Assembly (NCBI RefSeq): GCF_019972815.1
Contig: NZ_BPPA01000008.1
Span: forward strand, 27,041-91,040
Length of the DNA stretch: 64,000 nt
Reading direction: 5' to 3'
Source of the DNA: Lactobacillus huangpiensis
GTDB taxonomy: Bacteria; Bacillota; Bacilli; Lactobacillales; Lactobacillaceae
Of the stretch, positions 18,908 to 26,709 are shown one piece after another. The notes under the pieces were generated by a model that saw nothing but the letters and a program-made list of their open reading frames with translations, made no database searches and was not told where the DNA came from. A program made the position numbers and the translations under genes. Each line of letters begins with the position of its first letter. Positions within the stretch are counted from its first letter, which is position 1.

Positions 18908-19807
18908 TTAAATTTTATCTGATCTCCAAGGATCAATACCTTCATATAGTTTAGCTTTTCCAATTGAATTAAATACCTTATTTTTATGATGAACTACCTT
19001 TTTACCTGCTTCAATGGCTTCAGGGAATAAATTATTTGGATCCCAGCCATCATTTTCGGATAAGATTTCACGAGTCTTTTCGAAGAAAGCATGTTTATAA
19101 TCCGATGAAATATTAACTTTGCTAATTCCATTCTTCACTGCTTCAGCAATCTGCTCATCTGGATTTGAAGAACCACCATGCAAGACTAGAGGTGTATCAG
19201 GAACTGCCTGAACTATCTTTTGTAAAATATCAATTCTGATTTTAGGAGTAACATCAGCAGGGTAAATGCCGTGACTAGTTCCAATACCAACAGCCAAAGT
19301 ATCTACACCAGTTTCCTCTACAAATCTTTGTGCTTCTTCAGATGTGGTATAAATGCCTTCTTTTTTGTGTCCCTCAATATGAACTCCAGTCTGACCAATA
19401 GTACCAACTTCACCTTCAACAGAAACACCAACTCTGTGAGCCATTGTTACTGTTTCTTTAGTTAGAGCAACATTTGTATCCCAATCTTCAGCCGACATAT
19501 CAATCATTACTGAACTAAAGCCATCATGAATTGCTCTAGCTGCACTATCCACAGAATCACCATGGTCAAGATGGAGTGCTACTGGAATTTTACTGTCACG
19601 AATACGAGTTAAAACATAGCTAATAAAATCATCTTTGCAATATCTTAATTCTGTTGGGTGGATCATAATAATCGCAGGTGCATAATCAGATTCACATTGT
19701 TCAATTGAAGTTCTCATTAATTCCAAGTTTGAAACATTATATGCTCCTACTGCAAAATTGTTTTTTCTTGCTACCTCAAGCAGCTGATTCATATTTACTA
19801 AGGTCAT
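18908..19807 (-). CDS. Class II ketose-bisphosphate aldolase (PTS-operon paralogue of Fba)
   Basis: A 299-residue zinc-dependent aldolase. It has the catalytic Asp and zinc His in HLDHGDS (D81, H82), EGEVGTIGQTG, and zinc-ligand regions ending LVLHGGSS and VNISSDYK. It is only distantly similar to the glycolytic Fba at 25.7 kb, whose key loop reads EAEIGKIGENQG. As the last gene of a fructose-type PTS operon it probably cleaves the phosphorylated ketose derived from the imported sugar. The operon lacks a 1-phosphofructokinase-like gene, so the actual substrate is open. Confidence 0.88.
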   Translation of the reverse strand: MTLVNMNQLLEVARKNNFAVGAYNVSNLELMRTSIEQCESDYAPAIIMIHPTELRYCKDDFISYVLTRIRDSKIPVALHLDHGDSVDSAARAIHDGFSSVMIDMSAEDWDTNVALTKETVTMAHRVGVSVEGEVGTIGQTGVHIEGHKKEGIYTTSEEAQRFVEETGVDTLAVGIGTSHGIYPADVTPKIRIDILQKIVQAVPDTPLVLHGGSSNPDEQIAEAVKNGISKVNISSDYKHAFFEKTREILSENDGWDPNNLFPEAIEAGKKVVHHKNKVFNSIGKAKLYEGIDPWRSDKI

Positions 19808-19891
19808 TTTTTCTCCTCGTCTACTAATTACATTACATTAAATTAAATTAACTTTTTTAAATTAAATTCTGCATCACTTCCTCTAAGTTTT

Positions 19892-21010
19892 TTATTGTAA
19901 ATTCACACCCGAAAGGTCAACATCTTTTTCATCATCTTGACTCCCGTCTTGTATTTCATTTACCTCTTTATCAGTCAATGGCTTTTTAATAATTGCCAAT
20001 AATATACCTGTTACTAATGAACCTGCCAATAAAGCAATTACGGCAATCATAGGCTTAGACATTGCTGGAATAACAAAGATTCCGCCAGAAGGAACTGAAC
20101 TTTCATTTCCCCAGCCATAACTTATCATTCCTGTAATTCCACAACCAATCCAAGTACAAGGCAAAGTCCGTAATAAGTCGTTCATTGCGATTGGAATAAC
20201 GCCCTCAGTAATCATGCAACATCCCATCGGAAAAGCTACTTCAATATTTTCAATTTCTCTTTTGGTATAAATATTTTTATGAAATAGTTTGGCTAAAAAG
20301 TAAGACATAGTAATACCAATGGGTGGCACCATAGCAGCTAAGACTTTAATTCCTTCAGGCCCTTTAATCCCATCAAGTAATAAGCCATCACAAATTAAGT
20401 TTGGAATTTTGCTTATAGCTCCACCAAAATCAGCACAACCAATCCAGCCAATTAAGAAACCGTATAAGGCTCTTTGTGACCGATCTAAGCCAGTAATGAA
20501 GTGATTAAGAGCGGTCGTGGCAGCAGTTAATGGTTGACCTAATAGGAAAAACATAATCAGAGCTGTAAAAATTGCAGTAACAGTTGGTACTACTAACATA
20601 GGCATCAGTCCGTTGGCCCACCGAGGTACTTTAATTTTTCTAATACCTAGTGCAATATAACCAGCTATAAATCCTCCAATGATACCTCCAAGAAAACCTG
20701 CTCCCAAAAAAGAAGCTATCTGTCCTGCAAGAAATCCAGGCGCAATACCCGGTCTATCAGCAATTGAATAACCAATATAACCGGCGATGAACGATGGTAA
20801 TAATCCCATTCCCAGCACACCTAAAGTGGTCATGCTATTAGGAAAGTTCATTTGTGCAAGGCTAGTTACCTGCTTACCGCCCATCAGATTACCTATGGCT
20901 ATCAATAATCCAGAAGCCACAACTAATGGCAACATGTATGAAATGGAAGTTAACAGATGCTTTTTGACGGCTGATCCAGCTTTTTTAGCACCTGTGACAA
21001 ATGTATTCAT
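19892..21010 (-). CDS. PTS fructose-family EIIC permease
   Basis: A 372-residue integral membrane EIIC with about nine hydrophobic segments. Fructose-family landmarks are SYMLPLVVASGLLIAIG (about 24-40), GFIGGIIGG-like GAGFLGGIIGGFIAGY and PMGCCMITEGVIPIAM, the substrate-binding loop with a conserved TEG(A/V)IPFA-like motif. It transports and phosphorylates sugar with the separate EIIA and EIIB proteins. The C-terminus is acidic. It lies 5 bp downstream of EIIB. Confidence 0.92.
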   Translation of the reverse strand: MNTFVTGAKKAGSAVKKHLLTSISYMLPLVVASGLLIAIGNLMGGKQVTSLAQMNFPNSMTTLGVLGMGLLPSFIAGYIGYSIADRPGIAPGFLAGQIASFLGAGFLGGIIGGFIAGYIALGIRKIKVPRWANGLMPMLVVPTVTAIFTALIMFFLLGQPLTAATTALNHFITGLDRSQRALYGFLIGWIGCADFGGAISKIPNLICDGLLLDGIKGPEGIKVLAAMVPPIGITMSYFLAKLFHKNIYTKREIENIEVAFPMGCCMITEGVIPIAMNDLLRTLPCTWIGCGITGMISYGWGNESSVPSGGIFVIPAMSKPMIAVIALLAGSLVTGILLAIIKKPLTDKEVNEIQDGSQDDEKDVDLSGVNLQ

Positions 21011-21015
21011 TTAAA

Positions 21016-21345
21016 TCACTCCTTTTGACTCTTTCTTTCTTTCACTTCTTCTTCAATTCTTTCCAGCAATTGTTTGGGAGCCTTTACAACCAGTGAAGTA
21101 CCTACTTTTACTGTCGGAATATTTTTAAAGCGCTCGTTGCCAGTAGTTGCAATATCAACAGCCAGCAATGCTACATCTGCCTCAGCAATTTGCTCAGGAG
21201 TTAATGCATTTTCAGTACCGATTGTTCCTTGGGTTTCAACGTGAATTTCATCTCCCAATTCTTTGGCTGCCTTTTCCAACTTTGCCTTTGCTAGATAAGT
21301 ATGGGCAATACCAGATGTGCAAGCACAAACACAAACTATTTTCAT
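21016..21345 (-). CDS. PTS fructose-family EIIB
   Basis: A 109-residue cytoplasmic phosphocarrier with a P-loop ACTSGIAHTYLA; Cys9 is the phosphorylated residue of this family. ETQGTIG is the conserved second loop. It receives phosphate from EIIA and passes it to the sugar in EIIC. The gene is 6 bp downstream of the EIIA gene. Confidence 0.92.
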   Translation of the reverse strand: MKIVCVCACTSGIAHTYLAKAKLEKAAKELGDEIHVETQGTIGTENALTPEQIAEADVALLAVDIATTGNERFKNIPTVKVGTSLVVKAPKQLLERIEEEVKERKSQKE

Positions 21346-21351
21346 AATTAA

Positions 21352-21828
21352 TCATCTCCCTTTGTTTCCACACAAAAGATCAATAACATTTTTCTTATTT
21401 TTGGCGGCATGTAGCTTATCAATGAAATCATCATCAGACAGTAAAATTGCCACTCTTTGTAAAAGCTTTAGGTGCAACGTATCCGCATCTTGATCCCTGA
21501 CTGCAAATAAAATTACGGCTGTAACTGGTTTATCATCTAAAGTTTCCCAAGGTATAGGATGATCACTTAGACCAATCGCTATCATAGTATTTTTGACGGC
21601 TTTTGATTTGCCGTGTGGAATTGCTACCCCTTGACCAATTCCAGTTTCCCCTTCTTCTTCACGTAGAAATACGTCATCAATGAAGTCCTGGGTATTTGTA
21701 ATATCGTCATCCTCTTTCAAAAGAGTACTGAGCTCTTTAATTACATCTTTTTTAGTTTTTCCATTTAAATGAAGGTCAATCAAGTTTAAATTAATGACTT
21801 TCGCAATATTAATTTCTTTATCAGCCAA
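21352..21828 (-). CDS. PTS EIIA (fructose/mannitol family)
   Basis: A 158-residue EIIA with the phosphorylatable histidine in GVAIPHGKS (H72), preceded by FLREEEGETGIGQG, as in the fructose family. It passes phosphate from HPr to EIIB. It lies 13 bp downstream of the regulatory EIIA-like gene. Keeping the catalytic EIIA separate from the regulator's EIIA avoids cross-talk. Confidence 0.92.
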   Translation of the reverse strand: MADKEINIAKVINLNLIDLHLNGKTKKDVIKELSTLLKEDDDITNTQDFIDDVFLREEEGETGIGQGVAIPHGKSKAVKNTMIAIGLSDHPIPWETLDDKPVTAVILFAVRDQDADTLHLKLLQRVAILLSDDDFIDKLHAAKNKKNVIDLLCGNKGR

Positions 21829-21841
21829 ATTTTTTGACCTC

Positions 21842-22279
21842 CTATCTTTTTAAAATCTGAACAATTTCAGTTGCTCTTTCAGCTTTGTTTATTTTTGCAA
21901 TGACACTGTCGTTAGCCAACTTGTCTATGATCTGAATTATTTTTTTAAAGCTTTTATTGGTTTTTTTTATTATTTTAGGAACTACTAAACAGATAAGCGT
22001 ATTAACCTTGGAATCATCAAGACAATCCCAATCAGCTATCAAAGTTTTTGATTTTAGAATCAATAACCAAGGCGTAAAATCGGATTCTAAAATTATGTGA
22101 GGAATGGCAATTCCCTTTACCAAAGCCGTGTTAGCGATTTTTTCTCTCGTTGACAAACTTTTTAAAACTGTTTTTTTGCTCACATCCATTTTTGAAGCGA
22201 CTATATCAGCTATAATTTGAAAAGCCGTTTTTTGATCTGTTACATCAAAATCACAACTATCAAGCAAAACTTCGTTCAT
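21842..22279 (-). CDS. Free-standing EIIA-like regulatory domain (detached from the PRD regulator)
   Basis: A 145-residue EIIA(Mtl/Fru)-like protein that keeps the His in GIAIPHIILES (H61) but diverges from the catalytic EIIA next to it. In ManR/MtlR-type activators such a domain is normally the C-terminal part of the regulator. Here it is a separate gene overlapping the regulator's 3' end by 20 bp in another frame, with its own AAGGA nine bases before the ATG. I infer it supplies the missing sensory domain in trans. Confidence 0.8.
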   Translation of the reverse strand: MNEVLLDSCDFDVTDQKTAFQIIADIVASKMDVSKKTVLKSLSTREKIANTALVKGIAIPHIILESDFTPWLLILKSKTLIADWDCLDDSKVNTLICLVVPKIIKKTNKSFKKIIQIIDKLANDSVIAKINKAERATEIVQILKR

Positions 22280-23750
22280 TAATGATATTCCTTACTACAT
22301 TTCTGACTTTCTGCTCATCCTTTTTCGTAAAAAAGGCACTCACTAATTCGACAGGAATCTTTCCGTGATAATTAATCGGAACTGTACTAATTAGCAATTC
22401 AATTTCAGGCTTATTTTTGATAATATTTTCAATATTATAATTAGAAGCTAACCCAACAATTTCAATTTCAGGGATTGAGTTTTTTATCTTGGTAGAAATA
22501 ATTCCAGAAGTCCCAATACCTGTTGTGCAAATCACATAGGCCTTAATCTTCTCATTCGATTTATTATTTTCTTCATAATATTTAGCAAAGTACAAACAGA
22601 TAAAGCCAGTTTCATCGTCCGGGATAATCGGTAAATTAAATTTTTGACTTGCTAATGTTGCAGCTTTTTTAGTAGCGGTAAAAACTTGCGGATATTCTAG
22701 TTTGATATCTTTTAAAAGTGCATTTGGTAAGGATATCTTCATTTTCAACCTGCTGATCATGGCCAAAACATGATTTTTAATTTCATCTTTTATAGAAGGT
22801 GAAAAGCTGCAATGCAAATAAGCGGAAACTTTGGAAATAAAAAAGTCGGTAACCTGATCTGCCAAATCGCGATCATCAAGAACAATGCCATCAAATGAAT
22901 TAAAACGAGAAGTTAGCAGATACTTAAACAAGTAATACACTTCGGAATCTAATTCTTCTCCTTTAAAGCCCAGATACTTTTTCATGTTTGATACAATACT
23001 TTTGCAAATGCTAAAAATTTCAGGATTCATTTTAATTTCTGTTTGCAAACTGGTATCTAAAGAAATTGACTTATCAATTGCCTTAAATTTTTTTGCCCTA
23101 ATCAAAAGAACGTAAATATGAGCAAAAAAATTTATATTATACGGATAAGGTAAAGAGCCATTTAAAACTCTCAGTGCCATTTCGACCTGGCTTAAAGCAA
23201 AATTAAAATCCTTTTGATCTAATTGAGAAGTATTTTTCCGCAAAGTTTCAATGTCAGTAGACTTATTAATGTGAAGTACTACCTCCATCAAAGCACTTCT
23301 GATGTCTTTCTCATTGCCAGTAATCTTTACTGATCTTTGTTTGCTTTCAAGTTTTAAATTCCACTTACATATTCTTTTACTGATTTGCTTTTCATCATTT
23401 CTCAAGACAGGTTCGCTGATATACAAACTGTTAACTAAGTCATAAATTTTAACATCGTTGGGGGATGCAAAAAGCAACTTTGCCAGCATGTTCTCCTGTC
23501 TGAGCTGTGTTGATGAATCATTATGGACATTGCTATTTGCCACATTTAGATAATTTGAATAATTTAGCTCATAGCCCCGCCCCCTTTGGGAAACAATTAT
23601 TGGTTGAGAATATTTTTTGTTGATACTATTGATATGGCGAGCAATTGTTTTTTTTGAAACATTTAAACCATTTGATAGTTCTTCAGAAGTAATGAACTTA
23701 TTGTGAAGCTTGAGATAATCAATAATTTCTTGACTAATTTCTTTATGCAC
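22260..23750 (-). CDS. PRD-domain transcriptional regulator (ManR/MtlR-like, lacking EIIA)
   Basis: 496 residues from a GTG with AGGAGG eight bases upstream. An N-terminal winged HTH (about 1-60; SEELSNGLNVSKKTIARHI), a linker and a further helical region precede two PTS regulation domains (about 165-275 and 285-385). An EIIB-Gat-like domain carries VICTTGIGTSG (Cys near 408). The protein stops after EIIB. The family's usual C-terminal EIIA is encoded by the overlapping next gene. It heads the operon and is probably controlled by its own phosphorylation state and by CcpA. Confidence 0.88.
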   Translation of the reverse strand: MHKEISQEIIDYLKLHNKFITSEELSNGLNVSKKTIARHINSINKKYSQPIIVSQRGRGYELNYSNYLNVANSNVHNDSSTQLRQENMLAKLLFASPNDVKIYDLVNSLYISEPVLRNDEKQISKRICKWNLKLESKQRSVKITGNEKDIRSALMEVVLHINKSTDIETLRKNTSQLDQKDFNFALSQVEMALRVLNGSLPYPYNINFFAHIYVLLIRAKKFKAIDKSISLDTSLQTEIKMNPEIFSICKSIVSNMKKYLGFKGEELDSEVYYLFKYLLTSRFNSFDGIVLDDRDLADQVTDFFISKVSAYLHCSFSPSIKDEIKNHVLAMISRLKMKISLPNALLKDIKLEYPQVFTATKKAATLASQKFNLPIIPDDETGFICLYFAKYYEENNKSNEKIKAYVICTTGIGTSGIISTKIKNSIPEIEIVGLASNYNIENIIKNKPEIELLISTVPINYHGKIPVELVSAFFTKKDEQKVRNVVRNIINERSFA

Positions 23751-23786
23751 TGGTCATACCTCCTGATATTTTTATTTTGCTACTTA

Positions 23787-23800
23787 TGTAAACGCTTAAA
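23787..23800. promoter_or_regulatory. Candidate cre site (CcpA) of the PTS operon
   Basis: TGTAAACGCTTAAA matches the consensus TGWAANCGNTNWCA at all but one position. It lies 37 bp before the regulator's GTG, where CcpA binding would block transcription during growth on preferred sugars. No experimental support is visible in the sequence. Confidence 0.6.
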
Positions 23801-23805
23801 TAATT

Positions 23806-23839
23806 AAAAAGTGTCCGTTGTTTGTTTCTACAACGGACA
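23806..23839 (-). promoter_or_regulatory. Leader hairpin (attenuator or operator) of the PTS operon
   Basis: TGTCCGTTGT and ACAACGGACA form a perfect 10-bp stem with an 8-base loop. On the minus strand CTTTTT follows. The upstream reductase gene already has its own stronger terminator. This second one, 62-89 bp before the regulator start, therefore looks like a leader attenuator or a palindromic operator. Confidence 0.55.
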
Positions 23840-23920
23840 TTTATATTAATTGTAAGTAAAAATAAGCTTATCAAGAAGTTACTTTATTAGTTAAAAATTG
23901 ACTTAATTTAAATTTTTTAA

Positions 23921-23959
23921 ACAAAAAAGCCTTCTAAACTGATAAATCAGCTTAGAAGG
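23921..23959 (-). terminator. Terminator of the aldo/keto reductase gene
   Basis: On the minus strand CCTTCTAA pairs with TTAGAAGG around an inner GCTGAT/ATCAGT stem, followed by GCTTTTTTG. It lies about 120 bp beyond the reductase stop. Between them, 23960-24080 shows nothing else. Confidence 0.88.
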
Positions 23960-24080
23960 TAAGTTAGGTTTTTGATTGTCTTTATTATCAAATTAAATCA
24001 ATAAATTAACTTTATATTCTGATAACTTATTCGAAAAATTTAAGCTCAAGTTCACTTTAAAAGATTTGAAACACTCTTTT

Positions 24081-24944
24081 TTATCTTTTTCCTCCAAATA
24101 CTGGAAAATGACTCGAAGAGCCATAATCAAAATTATGAATATTTTCCAAAGTTTTCATGTCTATATCACTTATTTCAAAGTTCAATTCTGCATTTTGCTT
24201 CATATGCTCTGGATTAACAGACTTTGGCAAAACCACTGTATTGAGCTGCCAATCATATCGAATACATAACTGGGCAACTGAAACTTGATATTTTTCTGCC
24301 ATACTCTTAATAGTATTGTTCGTCAGAGCCTCACCGTGAGCAACTGGCGAAAATGACTCCACAACAATGTCATGTTCTTGACAAAAATCAATTAACTTTT
24401 TTGGTGTTGCTCCAATATGACACAAAATTTGATTTACCATTGGTTTAACATCACTGTTGTCAATTAAATTCTGCAAATCCTCTGGCTGAAAACTGGAAAC
24501 GCCAATTGCGCGTAATTTTCCTTCTTTCATAGCATCTGTTAATGCTCGCCAAGTCTCTATATTTCCTTCAAAATGGCGATCATCTGACTGGTTAACTTCC
24601 TTCCAAGGTTGAGGATTGTGAATAATCATCATATCTAAATAGTCAAGATCCATACGAGTAAGGGTTTCATCAATCGACTTTTTAGCTTCTTGATAATTTT
24701 TGATTTCAGCCTCTACTTTAGAATTAATAAAGATTTGGTCACGACTAATACCTGAATCTTTGATACCCTGGCCAACTCCTTTTTCGTTATGATATGCCTG
24801 AGCAGTATCAATATGCCTGTAACCCATTTTTAAGGCAGTTTGCACGGGCGAAGCTACCTCGTTATCTGGGATTTTCCAGGTTCCTAATGCTAGTTTAGGG
24901 ATTTTTACCCCATTATTAAGTGTAAATGTTTCTTCAAAAATCAT
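24081..24944 (-). CDS. Aldo/keto reductase
   Basis: A 287-residue NAD(P)H-dependent TIM-barrel reductase with the complete catalytic tetrad D46, Y51, K76 and H109 (HIDTAQAYHNE, NSKVE, IIHNPQP). The C-terminal coenzyme loop contains VVLPKSVNPEHMKQN. Length is typical. Substrate cannot be inferred; lactobacilli carry several such detoxifying reductases. It is monocistronic. Confidence 0.9.
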   Translation of the reverse strand: MIFEETFTLNNGVKIPKLALGTWKIPDNEVASPVQTALKMGYRHIDTAQAYHNEKGVGQGIKDSGISRDQIFINSKVEAEIKNYQEAKKSIDETLTRMDLDYLDMMIIHNPQPWKEVNQSDDRHFEGNIETWRALTDAMKEGKLRAIGVSSFQPEDLQNLIDNSDVKPMVNQILCHIGATPKKLIDFCQEHDIVVESFSPVAHGEALTNNTIKSMAEKYQVSVAQLCIRYDWQLNTVVLPKSVNPEHMKQNAELNFEISDIDMKTLENIHNFDYGSSSHFPVFGGKR

Positions 24945-25073
24945 GTTTATCCCTCCATACTTCTTTTCTTGAGTATAACGCTTAAATTGAACTTTAAGTC
25001 AATTTATTTCATTTAGATTTTTATGAACTTTTTGTTTACAATTAAATGTATATATATCAAAGAAGGTAAAAAT

Positions 25074-25643
25074 ATGAAATATGTTTATCTAATGCGTCAC
25101 GGACAAACTTTGTTTAATGTCCAACATAAGATTCAGGGATTTTGTGATTCACCTTTAACTTCTTTAGGAATCAAACAAGCAAAAGCAACGAAAAAAGAAT
25201 ATTTTGAGCATGAGAAAGTCAATTTAGAAGAGGCACATTGTTCAACTTCTGAAAGGGCAATAGATACTTTAAAAATAGTGACCGATCTACCTTTTAAAAC
25301 ACACAAAGATTTACGCGAGTGGAATTTCGGTACATACGAAGGAGAAGGTGAACACTTAAATCCGCCACTACCTTATAACGACTTTTTTGTGCAATTTGGT
25401 GGCGAATCTCAAAAACAGGTAGTCGCAAGAATCAATAAAGCGATTATCAGTATTGCAGAATCATCTCTTTATCAACATATTCTGATTGTATCGCACGCCG
25501 GTGCTATAGCAAATTTTTACAGAAAGTGGGAAAAATATAATACTTTTGAACGCAAATATCACTTTAAAAACTGTTCAGTCTTAAAATACGACTATGAAAA
25601 TGGTGTTTTCCGTTTGCAGTCGATTTTTAACCCCAGCTGTTAA
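25074..25643 (+). CDS. Histidine phosphatase (phosphoglycerate mutase-like)
   Basis: A 189-residue member of the histidine phosphatase superfamily. It has RHGQT (His9), the second-shell REWNFGTYEGEG and the second catalytic histidine in IVSHAGA. It is shorter than glycolytic Gpm, consistent with a broad phosphatase. AGAAGG seven bases upstream selects this ATG rather than one 17 codons earlier. A small rightward transcription unit of its own. Confidence 0.88.
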   Translation: MKYVYLMRHGQTLFNVQHKIQGFCDSPLTSLGIKQAKATKKEYFEHEKVNLEEAHCSTSERAIDTLKIVTDLPFKTHKDLREWNFGTYEGEGEHLNPPLPYNDFFVQFGGESQKQVVARINKAIISIAESSLYQHILIVSHAGAIANFYRKWEKYNTFERKYHFKNCSVLKYDYENGVFRLQSIFNPSC

Positions 25644-25648
25644 AGCAA

Positions 25649-25683
25649 AGAGAGATCAATCATTCAGATTGATCTCTCTTATA
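25649..25683. terminator. Bidirectional terminator between histidine phosphatase and fba
   Basis: A perfect 13-bp stem, AGAGAGATCAATC/GATTGATCTCTCT, has a 5-base loop. It lies between two convergent genes and has moderate T/A runs on either side. Confidence 0.85.
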
Positions 25684-25697
25684 TTATAATTATTAAA

Positions 25698-26612
25698 TTA
25701 TTCCAAGTTCAATGAACTCTTGTCAAAACCAGCTGACTTAATCTTGTCATCAATTGATGGAGTACCAAGCCAAGTGATCATTTCTTTCATTGAAGCTGTA
25801 ATTGCTTCTGTGCCTGGAAGAAGAAGCTTACGAGGATCGTAACCCTTGTTGTCTTTATCTTCATCCTTATGTGCTTCAAAGTACTTACGAGTAGCAGCTT
25901 GGAAAGCTAATTGGAATTCAGTGTTAATGTTAACTTTAGAAATTCCGAGAGAAATAGCCTTCTTAACTTGGTCTTCAGGAATACCTGAACCACCGTGTAA
26001 TACCAATGGAACAGAAACTGCATCAGCAATTTCCTTCAAACGATCAAAGTTTAAACCTTTCCAGCCTTCTGGATAAACACCATGGATATTGCCAATACCA
26101 CAAGCAAGTTTGTCAACACCTGCAGCTACGAAAGTTTTTGCGTCTTCAACAGAAGCAAGTTCACCACCATCGGCACCTTGATTTTCACCAATTTTACCGA
26201 TTTCGGCCTCAACTGAAATGCCACGTTCATGCGCCAACTTAACAATTTCTTTAGTTTGAGCTAAGTTCTCTTCAGTTGGCAATGCATGACCATCAAACAT
26301 AACTGATGAGTAACCAAGAGCAATACATTCTTTAGCAGCTTCAAAGCTACCGTGATCTAAGTTCAATACAACTGGAACAGAAATATCCATTGCATCAATT
26401 TCGTCTTCAACTAAGTCCTTAGCAACTTTATAGCCACCCATGTACTTAGCTGCACCCATTGACACCTGAATTAAAACTGGGGTTCTTGTTTCCTCAGCTG
26501 CTTGCAAAATTGCACGTGTCCATTCCAAGTTGTTAGTGTTATAAGCACCTACTGCATAATGGCTTTTACGAGCATCTTTAAAGATTTGATTACCATTATC
26601 TAAATATGCCAT
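25698..26612 (-). CDS. fba: Fructose-1,6-bisphosphate aldolase, class II (glycolytic)
   Basis: 304 residues. It has LDHGSF with catalytic D86 and zinc ligand H87, AEIGKIGENQG, and the C-terminal LVLHGGSGIP and VNINTEFQLAF. It cleaves fructose-1,6-bisphosphate to glyceraldehyde-3-phosphate and dihydroxyacetone phosphate. Codon choice is more biased than in neighbours, fitting high expression. AGGAGG precedes the ATG. It has its own promoter and an upstream cre-like site. Confidence 0.96.
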   Translation of the reverse strand: MAYLDNGNQIFKDARKSHYAVGAYNTNNLEWTRAILQAAEETRTPVLIQVSMGAAKYMGGYKVAKDLVEDEIDAMDISVPVVLNLDHGSFEAAKECIALGYSSVMFDGHALPTEENLAQTKEIVKLAHERGISVEAEIGKIGENQGADGGELASVEDAKTFVAAGVDKLACGIGNIHGVYPEGWKGLNFDRLKEIADAVSVPLVLHGGSGIPEDQVKKAISLGISKVNINTEFQLAFQAATRKYFEAHKDEDKDNKGYDPRKLLLPGTEAITASMKEMITWLGTPSIDDKIKSAGFDKSSLNLE

Positions 26613-26643
26613 TAAATATACCTCCTATTAAACTTACAGTCAT

Positions 26644-26673
26644 ATTGTATCGTATTAATTAATCGTTGAACAA
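26644..26673 (-). promoter_or_regulatory. fba promoter
   Basis: On the minus strand a -35 TTGTTC and a -10 TACAAT are separated by 18 bp. They lie 32 bp before the start codon. Confidence 0.65.
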
Positions 26674-26685
26674 TCTTTTATTTGA

Positions 26686-26699
26686 TGTAAACGTTATTA
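26686..26699. promoter_or_regulatory. Candidate cre site upstream of fba
   Basis: TGTAAACGTTATTA differs from TGWAANCGNTNWCA at one position. It is centred about 55 bp before the expected transcription start, just upstream of the -35. That placement would fit CcpA activation, as known for glycolytic operons of lactic acid bacteria. This is an inference. Confidence 0.5.
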
Positions 26700-26709
26700 T
26701 TTAAAACTT

